DNA of 6,165 bases, taken from Deltaproteobacteria bacterium. GTDB lineage: Bacteria > Myxococcota_A > UBA9042 > DTJE01. The stretch covers positions 1 to 6,165 of the forward strand of contig JADHTP010000198.1 of NCBI GenBank assembly GCA_016784945.1. Reading direction: 5' to 3'. Shown piece after piece: positions 1 to 5,196 of this stretch. Under the pieces are notes generated by a model. The model was not told the origin of the DNA. It worked only from the letters and a program-made list of their open reading frames with translations, and ran no database searches. The translations under genes and the position numbers were made by a program. Each line of letters opens with the position of its first letter. Position 1 is the first letter of the stretch.

Positions 1-634
1 GAGCCTTGAGGCCCGCAACATTAACGCACCCTCGGGAGAGGACTGGCACGTGCTGGCGTTCGGGGAGGTGACGCCGGCGGGTGCCCCCCATCACGGTGCT
101 GGATTCCTGGAACTGGACCTGGACACTCTTCACACCATGGACACGGCCCACCCCACGAACCTGTACGGCCGGATTCGCTACGATTTCGACGTGTCCGAAA
201 CAGAGCCGACCTCGGCACAGCCGAACACCGTGGATACGAAGTTCATGGGCTTCTACGTGAAGAAGACCGACAAGGACCAGACCGAACCGATGAACGCCGT
301 GTACGGGTACGAACGCTACGCTGGCCTGGCCGGGCTGTTAAGCTTCAGCACGGACGCAGATTTCGCTGGCGAGGGGGACACCCCGGACGGGACGTACGAG
401 GCCTTCCAGGTCACGGCCCGGTGGAACGAAAACGGCAAAGGCATCGGCGAGGCCAAGGTGACCGGCGGGTCCCTGCCTGCTCTCGGGCTTCAGGAATACA
501 CCCTGACCGAGTGCTGGGCCGACTCCGCGGGCCTGTATTACCAGACCTTCCACAAGGACGAGGTGCACAACGCCGACGGGACGGTGAACGACAACGTGGT
601 GTGCGGACAGGAGTCCAGTTGCCCGGTGCTGTAG
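1..634 (+). CDS. Probable exported/surface hypothetical protein, 3' part only
   Basis: The frame is open from the left edge (first full codon at base 2) to a TAG at 632-634, so at least 210 residues are present and the N-terminus is missing. An internal GTG at 50 could be mistaken for the start, but codons upstream of it (reading SLEARNINAPSGEDWH) continue the same style, so the gene is truncated by the window. The protein is rich in Gly, Asp, Thr and aromatic residues, has no visible membrane segment in this part, and has three cysteines near its C-terminus (ECW, VVC, SSC). This composition suits a beta-rich secreted protein or lipoprotein. I do not recognise a family. It is the only + strand gene, converges on the 670-1305 gene and appears richer in G+C than the genes to its right, so I infer that it belongs to the host or to an older region. 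Confidence 0.75.
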   Translation, partial: SLEARNINAPSGEDWHVLAFGEVTPAGAPHHGAGFLELDLDTLHTMDTAHPTNLYGRIRYDFDVSETEPTSAQPNTVDTKFMGFYVKKTDKDQTEPMNAVYGYERYAGLAGLLSFSTDADFAGEGDTPDGTYEAFQVTARWNENGKGIGEAKVTGGSLPALGLQEYTLTECWADSAGLYYQTFHKDEVHNADGTVNDNVVCGQESSCPVL

Positions 635-643
635 CGGACGATA

Positions 644-689
644 AGCCTCGCCGCCGATGAATACTTCCTTTACTGCGGTGGAGGAGGCT
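644..689. terminator. Imperfect inverted repeat between convergent genes, possible bidirectional terminator
   Basis: AGCCTCGCCGCC at 644-655 is largely complementary to GGTGGAGGAGGCT at 677-689, with AGCCTC/GAGGCT perfect and one extra base within the second arm. It lies between the stop of the + strand gene (634) and the stop of the - strand gene (670-672), overlapping the last codons of the latter. There is no long T-tract on either strand, so a terminator role rests on position and stem alone. Confidence 0.35.
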
Positions 690-1305
690 CAGGTACTGTG
701 ACGGGAGGCAATAGCGGCCCGTATCTAGATTCCGGCTGGTAATGATACTCGTTGCTCTTGCCTGCCCGATTCGCCAGCGCCTTGGCAACGGCCAAGGTCC
801 TGCCGTCCTTGTCGGCCAGCACGGACAAGTACATCTCTCCCAGAGGGTGGAGGTGAAGGAACTCCACCAGTTCACCGAACGAAAGACTCTCGGCGTCCCA
901 AAAGTAATTCCTGAATGCCAGGATGGCCTTTTCGGTGGGTTCTTTCAGGCCCTGCTTCTTGCAGAACTCCCTGATCATCTGCGCTGAATAGTCGGACAGT
1001 ATGAGGACTTCAACAGGGTAGCGAAGCGTGGGAGTCCGGAGGATGTCCAGGACTTCCCGGATGTAATCATTCCCAAGGACCATCCCGTCCAGCCGGTTGT
1101 TGCCCAGCCACGCGCGCACGTCTCCCTGATCGGGATCGAGGATCTGTTCCGGACTCGGCCTGTCGGCGAGATCGAACCGCAGCCGGGCCAGCCCAGGACT
1201 GTCCGGTGGAACAAGGTTGTCCTTCACGCAGAGACATCTGATCTCGTCATCCTCCATCCCGATAAGAATCTGGTACTGGATGTACCGCCGATGCGGGAAT
1301 CTCAT
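670..1305 (-). CDS. Hypothetical 211-aa protein with proline-rich C-terminal tail
   Basis: The ORF runs from ATG at 1305-1303 to TAA at 672-670. Its ATG overlaps the TGA of the preceding gene in a TCAT (ATGA on the - strand) at 1302-1305, so translational coupling is likely and supports this start; a weak purine stretch (AAGGGGG) precedes it. Residues 1-30 (with RFPHRRYIQYQI and MEDDEIR) are basic then acidic and may form a small helical domain. The middle is a mixed alpha/beta or helical region with FRNYFWDAESLSFGELVEFL around residues 131-150. The end (PLLPPVTVPEPPPPQ) is a flexible proline-rich tail. No catalytic motif, signal peptide or membrane segment is visible, and I do not recognise the family. 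Coupling with the 1302-2153 gene suggests that the two products act together. It is the last gene of the - strand cluster and marks the probable left limit of the element. Confidence 0.72.
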   Translation of the reverse strand: MRFPHRRYIQYQILIGMEDDEIRCLCVKDNLVPPDSPGLARLRFDLADRPSPEQILDPDQGDVRAWLGNNRLDGMVLGNDYIREVLDILRTPTLRYPVEVLILSDYSAQMIREFCKKQGLKEPTEKAILAFRNYFWDAESLSFGELVEFLHLHPLGEMYLSVLADKDGRTLAVAKALANRAGKSNEYHYQPESRYGPLLPPVTVPEPPPPQ

Positions 1306-2153
1306 GCGTCGCCCCCTTCGCTGATGCCCATGGACCCATCTGGACTTCGGTACGGAATCCCTGAAAAGTTTGTTTCGTGGTTTTCATCAGATCGACCTGC
1401 TGAGACCTTGAACTGACCTTCAATGACACTCATCGTCTGTATTTCCCGTAAGAATTTGACACCCTTTTCCATACGGCGGCTAATCGTTGTGCGTTCCTGC
1501 CGGATGCGTGCGAGCTGCTTGGAATCCAGTAACGCGTCAGCCTTTGCAGCTTCGATGGATATCCGGCTTACCTCAACGAGTCTGTTCAGCATCTTCCTCG
1601 TGGCCTCAACTGCCGCGGTCCGGCGTCCCACCTCGTTGCTGATAGCCTGGGCAGCCTGCGGTGGTTCGATATCGGCAACGGATTCCCGCCAGTTCAGTAA
1701 GAGGTCGAGAATCGGCGCGTGACTGGTCAGGAAGTTGCGTGCCGTTCTGGATTCGTCAGAGTCGATCAATTCGGTCAGAGAGTTGCTCAGCCTGGACAGG
1801 ATTCTGAGCTCCACTTCCTCGTCGTGGACTTCCCTTTCGAGATCCATGATAGGCGTGGGTACCCACTCGTGGGTCCGCGAAAGTATGCTGTCGCGAATGG
1901 ACTCCTCTGCCTTGTCCAGGCGGTTCAATCGCCACCTGAGATTGACCAGGTCCAGGACCGTGTCGTGTGCGGGCCTCGTGGTGGGATGAAAGGCCTCGAT
2001 ATACTCGCGTTCTATTTCAGCACGCTGTTCGGCATCCTCGCCGGGCAGAAGCACGGCCTTGGAGAACCCGGCGTGGCGCAGCGGATTCAATGCGCGACGG
2101 TCCAGGGGTTTCAGCGCCCTCAAGTCGTCGGTGGCGGTGCTGGAATTTCTCAA
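1302..2153 (-). CDS. Helical hypothetical protein with N-x-x-x-H-x-G / LPGED signature
   Basis: The frame is open from an ATG at 2213, but that ATG has no Shine-Dalgarno. The TTG at 2153-2151, 20 codons inside, is preceded by GGGAGGTGACC, nearly the perfect anti-16S complement, at good spacing, so I place the start there (283 aa). Residues 23-29 read NPLRHAG and residues 36-40 LPGED, followed by a long helical region with a W near 74. This order resembles, from memory, a large family of uncharacterised bacterial proteins with 'NALKHGL...VLLPGEDP' N-termini that is abundant in Acidobacteria and Planctomycetes; similar N-x-x-x-H-G segments also occur at the N-termini of some phage small terminase-like proteins. 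The C-terminal half (about 165-240) looks coiled-coil (many A, R, E, L; ARIRQERTTISRRMEKG). No enzyme motif is seen. It overlaps the 670-1305 start by 4 bases. Function is unknown; DNA or nucleoprotein binding is only an inference. Confidence 0.75.
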   Translation of the reverse strand: MRNSSTATDDLRALKPLDRRALNPLRHAGFSKAVLLPGEDAEQRAEIEREYIEAFHPTTRPAHDTVLDLVNLRWRLNRLDKAEESIRDSILSRTHEWVPTPIMDLEREVHDEEVELRILSRLSNSLTELIDSDESRTARNFLTSHAPILDLLLNWRESVADIEPPQAAQAISNEVGRRTAAVEATRKMLNRLVEVSRISIEAAKADALLDSKQLARIRQERTTISRRMEKGVKFLREIQTMSVIEGQFKVSAGRSDENHETNFSGIPYRSPDGSMGISEGGDA

Positions 2154-2164
2154 GGTCACCTCCC
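2154..2164 (-). promoter_or_regulatory. Strong ribosome binding site that decides a TTG start
   Basis: On the - strand GGGAGGTGACC directly precedes TTG (2153-2151), with 5 bases between GGAGG and TTG. It matches the consensus AAGGAGGTGATC almost completely. The alternative upstream ATG (2213) lacks any such site. Confidence 0.65.
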
Positions 2165-2181
2165 TTCGGCGTGAACCGAGG
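2163..2181 (-). promoter_or_regulatory. Small hairpin abutting the Shine-Dalgarno of the 1302-2153 gene
   Basis: On the - strand CCTCGG, loop TTCACG, then CCGAAGG can pair as a six-base-pair stem with one bulged A. Its 3' arm runs into the first G of the GGGAGG ribosome binding site, so folding could affect initiation. It resembles in position the hairpins before the excisionase and cysteine-rich genes, but is less perfect. Confidence 0.3.
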
Positions 2182-2202
2182 TCATGTTCTATTTTCTCAG
2201 AC

Positions 2203-2232
2203 TGCCCGTTCATCCGGCAAATGTTGCCCGTT
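2203..2232. repeat. Direct repeat TGCCCGTT and imperfect palindrome upstream of the 1302-2153 gene
   Basis: TGCCCGTT occurs at 2203-2210 and 2225-2232. Between and overlapping the copies is CCGGCAA ATG TTGCCCG (2214-2230), a near palindrome with one internal mismatch. The 120-base gap between the stop at 2273 and the TTG start at 2153 is a natural place for an operator or promoter, but I see no clear -35/-10 pair. Confidence 0.3.
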
Positions 2233-2243
2233 ACGATTCAGTG

Positions 2244-2271
2244 GCCGGATCGTGAGGTGCGGGAATCCGGC
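2244..2271 (-). terminator. Perfect 7-bp inverted repeat just after the 2273-2674 gene
   Basis: GCCGGAT (2244-2250) and ATCCGGC (2265-2271) are perfect inverted copies with a 14-base spacer, starting one base beyond the TGA stop at 2275-2273. The position fits a terminator or RNA-processing stem, but no T-tract follows on the - strand, so it may be leaky or serve another role. Confidence 0.4.
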
Positions 2272-2272
2272 T

Positions 2273-2674
2273 TCAGGACTGGACTTGAGGGGTTTTCATC
2301 GGGTTTGTTGAAGAATGCGTTTCGCGGGTGATCATACGGAACTTCTTGACCTTGTCGGAATCCTGATTGTTCTCTTCCTCCTCCTGAACGTCGATAGTTC
2401 CAGAAATCTTCAACCGTTTTCTCTGAAGCTTGGATGCCTCCTCCTCCAGGGATTCGGCCTGTGCACGAAGATCCTTCGCCACATCCCGCACGACCTGGTC
2501 GGGCACCAGAAGGCCATCAAGTCTATCCGAACGCAATGGTTTGGACGCCGGGCCAATGTCCGTACTGGCACACTCCATCTCGATCATCTCAGCGGCCTTT
2601 CGAAGAGCCAGGCTCCGGCCGTCGACCTGCCGGAGATGGTCGAAGAGCTTCTTGAAACTGGCAGTCTGTGCCAC
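2273..2674 (-). CDS. Small charged coiled-coil hypothetical protein
   Basis: The open frame extends to a GTG at 2722, but that codon lies inside the loop of an inverted repeat and has no good ribosome binding site. The GTG at 2674-2672 is preceded by GAGGTG with 5 intervening bases, so I take it as the start (133 aa). The first third (AQTASFKKLFDHLRQVDGRSLALRKAAEMIE) looks like two helices. Residues of about 58-92 (DQVVRDVAKDLRAQAESLEE and on to KLQRKRLKI) have a heptad-like pattern suggesting a coiled coil. An acidic stretch (QEEEENNQDSD) is followed by a basic, disordered-looking tail. There is no catalytic motif, signal or membrane segment. It sits between the winged-helix gene and the LPGED-signature gene with about 120-130 bases on each side, so it may have its own control. 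I do not recognise it; a DNA-binding accessory or scaffold role is speculative. Confidence 0.6.
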   Translation of the reverse strand: MAQTASFKKLFDHLRQVDGRSLALRKAAEMIEMECASTDIGPASKPLRSDRLDGLLVPDQVVRDVAKDLRAQAESLEEEASKLQRKRLKISGTIDVQEEEENNQDSDKVKKFRMITRETHSSTNPMKTPQVQS

Positions 2675-2704
2675 ATCAACACCTCGTCCGTCCCCCACAA
2701 TTTT

Positions 2705-2731
2705 ATTCGACTGGCCTTTCACCTGTCGAAT
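2705..2731. promoter_or_regulatory. Perfect inverted repeat ATTCGAC-N13-GTCGAAT upstream of the 2273-2674 gene
   Basis: ATTCGAC at 2705-2711 and GTCGAAT at 2725-2731 are perfect 7-bp inverted copies with a 13-base spacer, placed 31-57 bases upstream of the GTG start at 2674. The position and the spacing between half-site centres (20 bases, two helical turns) suit a dimeric repressor operator. A stem-loop in the mRNA leader is the alternative. Confidence 0.4.
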
Positions 2732-2801
2732 CAGGCAAATCTAGGGAATCGCGACACCACAATCTGTTCTTGCTGGGGCGTTAGCATTTGGTTCGTCAGG
2801 T

Positions 2802-3890
2802 TCAATCCCAAGGTTTAACGAAGTCCAGGATAGCCGCGCGACCGGTCAATTCTGGAGTCTCGTGAGTAGAACACTGGCGCAGACCGATGCTCATCACTCG
2901 ACATCCTCCTGACCGATCGGAGAGTGAACGTGGGGTGATGTTCACCTGATGTTCACACCCAACGTTTCCCTCCAGAGAATCCCGTGAATTCACGGTAGTA
3001 TCGTTCTCCTGGTGAATGTGGTGAGCCTCAGTCGAGGCCTCATGCTTGTCTTCACCGGGGGAATCGTCTGCGGAACTGGCATCCTTCCAATGATCATCCA
3101 GACTGAACTTCAGTTCATTCAAATGCGGAACAACGGCATTTCCCGCGTTCCTTTTTAATTGACTTTGAAGGGCAGGCAGTCCAGCCCCCTTTCTGAAGAT
3201 ACCCAGTATTGGGAACATGTACCGCTTGTTTCTCAAGATCTCGTGGGGAAATTTCTTCATCCTTGAGATCGCGAAAGCGACAGGGCTGTTGACCTTCTTG
3301 GGGTAGCCGTGTTTCACAAGATAATCGAATGTCCATGCAGTGATCGCCGCCGTTACGATGCAAGCAGGCAGATTCGTCTTTGTTCTCCTCATCACGGCCC
3401 GGACGCGCTTCTGTACTGCCGCCCAAAAGTCGATGAACTCCTTCGTGTCGGGCTTGTGGGCGAACGGTAAAAGCCTCTCAATTGATGAGTTTTCCTGATA
3501 CGGGATGAGATCCCAGTCCTTGAGTCCCTTCAGCTTTCCGGATGTCTGCTTGATGCGGGCATGCTTACTGACGTCGTCGTTGACGTACGTGTCACCAGAC
3601 AGTGAAGACAACATCTCCAGGCACTCTTTCGTGGCGTTCGGGATAGTTACCTTGAATCCCCTGCCGCCCTCTTTCTTCATATCCTTCAGCAGTCCCGCCT
3701 TCACCAGACGGCCCCAGTAAACACGGACCTCTGTGTCTGACATCCCGGTCATCACCCCTACCTTTATCGACGACCACCAGCAGTGTTCGGGGCCCTGCAT
3801 CAGGCAAAGCAAAACCCTAATAGTTTTGGGAATGGTCTTGCAGGTCAGGAGCCCGAGATTGAACCTGCCGCGTTCCTTAATGTATCCCAT
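2802..3890 (-). CDS. Winged-helix DNA-binding protein, candidate replication initiator or regulator of the element
   Basis: A TTG at 3905 would give 367 aa, but the ATG at 3890-3888 follows AGAGG at 7 bases, so I prefer it (362 aa, TGA at 2804-2802). Residues of about 22-82 look like a winged helix-turn-helix: PKTIRVLLCLMQGPEHCWWS, then a helix-turn-helix ending in a recognition helix SDTEVRVYWGRLVKAGLL (51-68) and a wing (EGGRGFKVTIP). This resembles the N-termini of phage/plasmid replication proteins of the O/Rep type and of MarR-like regulators. The middle (about 140-240) is a basic helical region with FIDFWAAVQKRVRAVMRR and WTFDYLVKHGYPKKVNSPVA. The last 90 residues are polar, His/Ser/Asp-rich and probably disordered. 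It is directly downstream of a cluster of GTWAC repeats, consistent with self-regulation or origin binding. The fold is fairly supported; the replication role is inference. Confidence 0.72.
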   Translation of the reverse strand: MGYIKERGRFNLGLLTCKTIPKTIRVLLCLMQGPEHCWWSSIKVGVMTGMSDTEVRVYWGRLVKAGLLKDMKKEGGRGFKVTIPNATKECLEMLSSLSGDTYVNDDVSKHARIKQTSGKLKGLKDWDLIPYQENSSIERLLPFAHKPDTKEFIDFWAAVQKRVRAVMRRTKTNLPACIVTAAITAWTFDYLVKHGYPKKVNSPVAFAISRMKKFPHEILRNKRYMFPILGIFRKGAGLPALQSQLKRNAGNAVVPHLNELKFSLDDHWKDASSADDSPGEDKHEASTEAHHIHQENDTTVNSRDSLEGNVGCEHQVNITPRSLSDRSGGCRVMSIGLRQCSTHETPELTGRAAILDFVKPWD

Positions 3891-3914
3891 GAGCCTACCT
3901 CTCAAGTTATTGGG

Positions 3915-3929
3915 GTAACAGATTGTTAC
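3915..3929. promoter_or_regulatory. Palindrome GTAACA-GAT-TGTTAC upstream of the winged-helix gene
   Basis: Perfect 6-bp arms with a 3-base centre lie 25-39 bases upstream of the ATG at 3890. Its half-sites match the GTWAC pentamers clustered at 4017-4072, which suggests one protein recognises both; the winged-helix product is the obvious candidate. Confidence 0.5.
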
Positions 3930-3968
3930 GTTCCATTCTTTTTTCTGAGCTACGCTCTCCTTGGCTGC

Positions 3969-4000
3969 CCAGACCGAAGTGCTTTAGCGCGTAGGTCTGG
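3969..4000. repeat. Inverted repeat CCAGACC...GGTCTGG in the region before the winged-helix gene
   Basis: CCAGACC (3969-3975) and GGTCTGG (3994-4000) are perfect 7-bp inverted copies separated by 18 bases, which hold a minor GCTTTAGC inverted repeat of their own. It lies between the two sets of GTWAC sites. A hairpin in a leader RNA or an origin structure are both possible. Confidence 0.4.
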
Positions 4001-4014
4001 ACGCCCTCCCTCTT

Positions 4015-4072
4015 TAGTTACGTAGTAACTATCAGTAAGGAGTCTAGTAACCACCAGTTACGGGGGTGTTAC
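4015..4072. repeat. Cluster of GTWAC half-sites spaced about one helical turn apart (operator or iteron-like region)
   Basis: GTTAC at 4017-4021, GTAAC at 4025-4029, a one-mismatch GTAAG at 4035-4039, GTAAC at 4047-4051, GTTAC at 4057-4061 and GTTAC at 4068-4072 follow one another with start-to-start steps of 8, 10, 12, 10 and 11 bases. The first pair forms a 17-bp palindrome, TAGTTAC GTA GTAACTA (4015-4031), and the fourth and fifth form GTAAC CACCA GTTAC. Such phasing suits cooperative binding on one face of the helix. It lies 125-182 bases upstream of the winged-helix start. It overlaps the 3' end of the small ORF at 4044-4196. Confidence 0.55.
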
Positions 4073-4196
4073 ATGTATCCCTCAGTTGCTCTTTCTCCAG
4101 GAACCCCTTGATATACCTGCTCTTTAGTCCCGCTATTTGATACGAATCCAGGCGTGTTCTGTCTCCTTCAGTCCCTTTCCCCAGAGGCTTTCTCAT
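4044..4196 (-). CDS. Small ORF, 50 aa, unknown
   Basis: ATG at 4196-4194 is preceded by GGAG with 8 intervening bases, and the frame ends at TAG 4046-4044. It overlaps the end of the 4168-4344 ORF by 29 bases in another frame. The product has a basic N-terminus (MRKPLGKG) and a helical-looking core (LDSYQIAGLKSRYIKGFLEK). The last 10 codons coincide with the GTWAC repeat region, which weakens the coding case for the C-terminus. No family is recognised. Without this ORF and its neighbour, 3891-4324 would be a 434-base gap. Confidence 0.35.
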   Translation of the reverse strand: MRKPLGKGTEGDRTRLDSYQIAGLKSRYIKGFLEKEQLRDTCNTPVTGGY

Positions 4197-4344
4197 CTGC
4201 CGTTCTCCAGATTTCGTACACCTGGTTCAGGACGATGGCCGTCCGCTTTTCGATGTCCACCGCCAGTTTGACCATCGAGTCCGCAGTCTTCCTGGGAATG
4301 CTGATCCCGAAGAAGCCACCATGCCTACGATTCAGGTTCTTCAA
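4168..4344 (-). CDS. Small ORF, 58 aa, overlapping the end of the cysteine-rich gene
   Basis: The frame opens after a TGA just upstream; the first possible start is TTG at 4344-4342, overlapping the last 20 bases of the 4325-5107 gene, and the stop is TGA at 4170-4168. The product begins (L/M)KNLNRRHGGFFGISIPRKT and continues with a helical segment ADSMVKLAVDIEKR then IVLNQVYEIW. A short beta-like segment (FFGISIP) followed by two helices recalls the ribbon-helix-helix plan, but this is only a shape argument. An in-frame ATG (in DSMVKL) would give a much shorter product. There is no strong ribosome binding site at the TTG, so coupling to the upstream gene would be needed. Amino-acid pattern, not length, is the evidence. 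Confidence 0.45.
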   Translation of the reverse strand: MKNLNRRHGGFFGISIPRKTADSMVKLAVDIEKRTAIVLNQVYEIWRTADEKASGERD

Positions 4345-5107
4345 TCAGTCGATGCAGTCGATTGACCTTGTTCGCAGAACCATGGGTCTGGATGACCACG
4401 TGGGTTCCCTTTCCACGGCCTGTCCCGCAGCACATCAGGCAGTTCGAACAGGTGGTCCTGTGGCCGGCCTCCTTGCTTGCCGGGCAGACGACCTCGCCCT
4501 GCAGGACCGGCATGTCAGCAGTGCGAACGCGTAACGTTGCCCAACCGGCACGTTCGGCCATCACCTTCTCCGCTTCGGACAGCACACTCGCCATGGCAAC
4601 CTCGCGAAGACGCTGATCGCAGGTCGCCCATGCGTTTGTGTAGGCGGTGTGACGTGCCCTGCCGTCGTCACCCCGGGCCGCGTTCACGAGCGTCGAGATG
4701 ACGTCGAACGGCACTGCCGAAGGGTCCCCCCAACTGCCGATACGGACCGGGAGGCCCGAGGCACGGATGGCTACGCATGCTGCTTCGAGGTCGGCCACTA
4801 GCTCATTCGAGGTCTCCCACACCCGCGGGTAGTGCTTGCCGAGATTGCAATAGCAACCACCGCCGTTCGTCGGGCGGAGAGGGCAGTTCCCACAGACACT
4901 GAAGTCGGCACCCGTCTTTACCGCGTCGTGTGGGTAAACGTCGTCGTTGCAGATCAGGACCTGTACCATCTTGCCGGTCTTCCGGCTCTTCGAACCCTCT
5001 TTCAAGCAATGCACGACGACGCGGATGGTGGCTTCGTCGATGAGGGACTTGCCACGCCAAGCGACGAGGATGGTGGGTGCCTTTGCATCCCGAGAAACGA
5101 TGCTCAT
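4325..5107 (-). CDS. Cysteine-rich phage/plasmid-associated protein (possibly the family labelled DUF7227)
   Basis: ATG at 5107-5105 follows GGAGG at 7 bases; 260 aa to TAG at 4327-4325. Key segments: KTGADFSVCGNCPLRP (residues 64-79) with C72 and C75, then C85 and C87 in GGCYCNLG; VRIGSWGDPSAVP (121-133); HTAYTNAW (153-160); and CPASKEAG (208-215) with C208, C220, C223 and C226 spaced as C-x11-C-x2-C-x2-C, followed by a conserved-looking IQTHG. From memory, this order (CxxCP...CYxNxG, R-x-G-x-x-GDPxAVP, HTxYTxxW, CPAS-x-EAG-x-x-T-x-C-x-x-C) typifies an uncharacterised family common in phages and plasmids, sometimes labelled DUF7227. The cysteine sets suggest zinc or iron-sulfur binding, and the middle could form a TIM-barrel-like fold as in radical-SAM-related phage proteins, although the classic CX3CX2C motif is not seen. 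Function unknown. It lies between the excisionase and the winged-helix gene. Confidence 0.82.
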   Translation of the reverse strand: MSIVSRDAKAPTILVAWRGKSLIDEATIRVVVHCLKEGSKSRKTGKMVQVLICNDDVYPHDAVKTGADFSVCGNCPLRPTNGGGCYCNLGKHYPRVWETSNELVADLEAACVAIRASGLPVRIGSWGDPSAVPFDVISTLVNAARGDDGRARHTAYTNAWATCDQRLREVAMASVLSEAEKVMAERAGWATLRVRTADMPVLQGEVVCPASKEAGHRTTCSNCLMCCGTGRGKGTHVVIQTHGSANKVNRLHRLIEEPES

Positions 5108-5121
5108 ATTCTTGCCTCCTG

Positions 5122-5138
5122 CGGTACTCGACGTACCG
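5122..5138. promoter_or_regulatory. Perfect 6+5+6 palindrome abutting the ribosome binding site of the cysteine-rich gene
   Basis: CGGTAC (5122-5127), spacer TCGAC, GTACCG (5133-5138). It ends two bases from the AGGAGG ribosome binding site and 15 bases from the ATG at 5107. It can act as an operator in DNA or a stem-loop in RNA; the excisionase gene has a hairpin of the same geometry at the same place. Confidence 0.5.
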
Positions 5139-5161
5139 AACCTGTGCTGTCCGGCATGTGA

Positions 5162-5190
5162 TTGACGGTCACGTCAGGGGGCGGTAGACT
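5162..5190 (+). promoter_or_regulatory. Candidate sigma-70-like promoter on the + strand
   Basis: TTGACG (5162-5167), 17 bases, TAGACT (5185-5190): five of six -35 and four of six -10 consensus positions with ideal spacing. It faces away from all - strand genes, and the next feature downstream is a hairpin with a T-tract, so it may drive a very short RNA. Confidence 0.35.
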
Positions 5191-5196
5191 TGGGTT

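Noticed and set aside
1719..2174. Long + strand frame opposite the LPGED-signature gene
   Set aside because: Antisense shadow of a better-supported - strand gene with strong start signal and coherent protein pattern.
2211..2722. Similar N-terminal words (MNGQS-EKI and MKGQS-NKI) in the longest frames of two neighbouring genes, suggesting duplicated starts
   Set aside because: The surrounding bases align poorly, both segments lie upstream of better ribosome binding sites and the rest of the two proteins is unrelated. Probably chance, or short shared leader words.
2315..2818. 167-codon + strand frame with a hydrophobic N-terminus resembling a membrane protein
   Set aside because: It is antisense to the 2273-2674 gene; its Leu/Ile-rich segment is the mirror of that gene's Glu-rich stretch, and it lacks a ribosome binding site.
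3950..4054. 34-codon - strand frame (GTG start) with segment KEGGRPDLRAKALRSG
   Set aside because: It has no ribosome binding site, starts inside the GTWAC repeats and spans the CCAGACC/GGTCTGG inverted repeat. Too short to support as a gene.
4154..4534. 126-codon + strand frame
   Set aside because: It runs antisense to the cysteine-rich gene and the 58-aa ORF, and its product shows no domain pattern.
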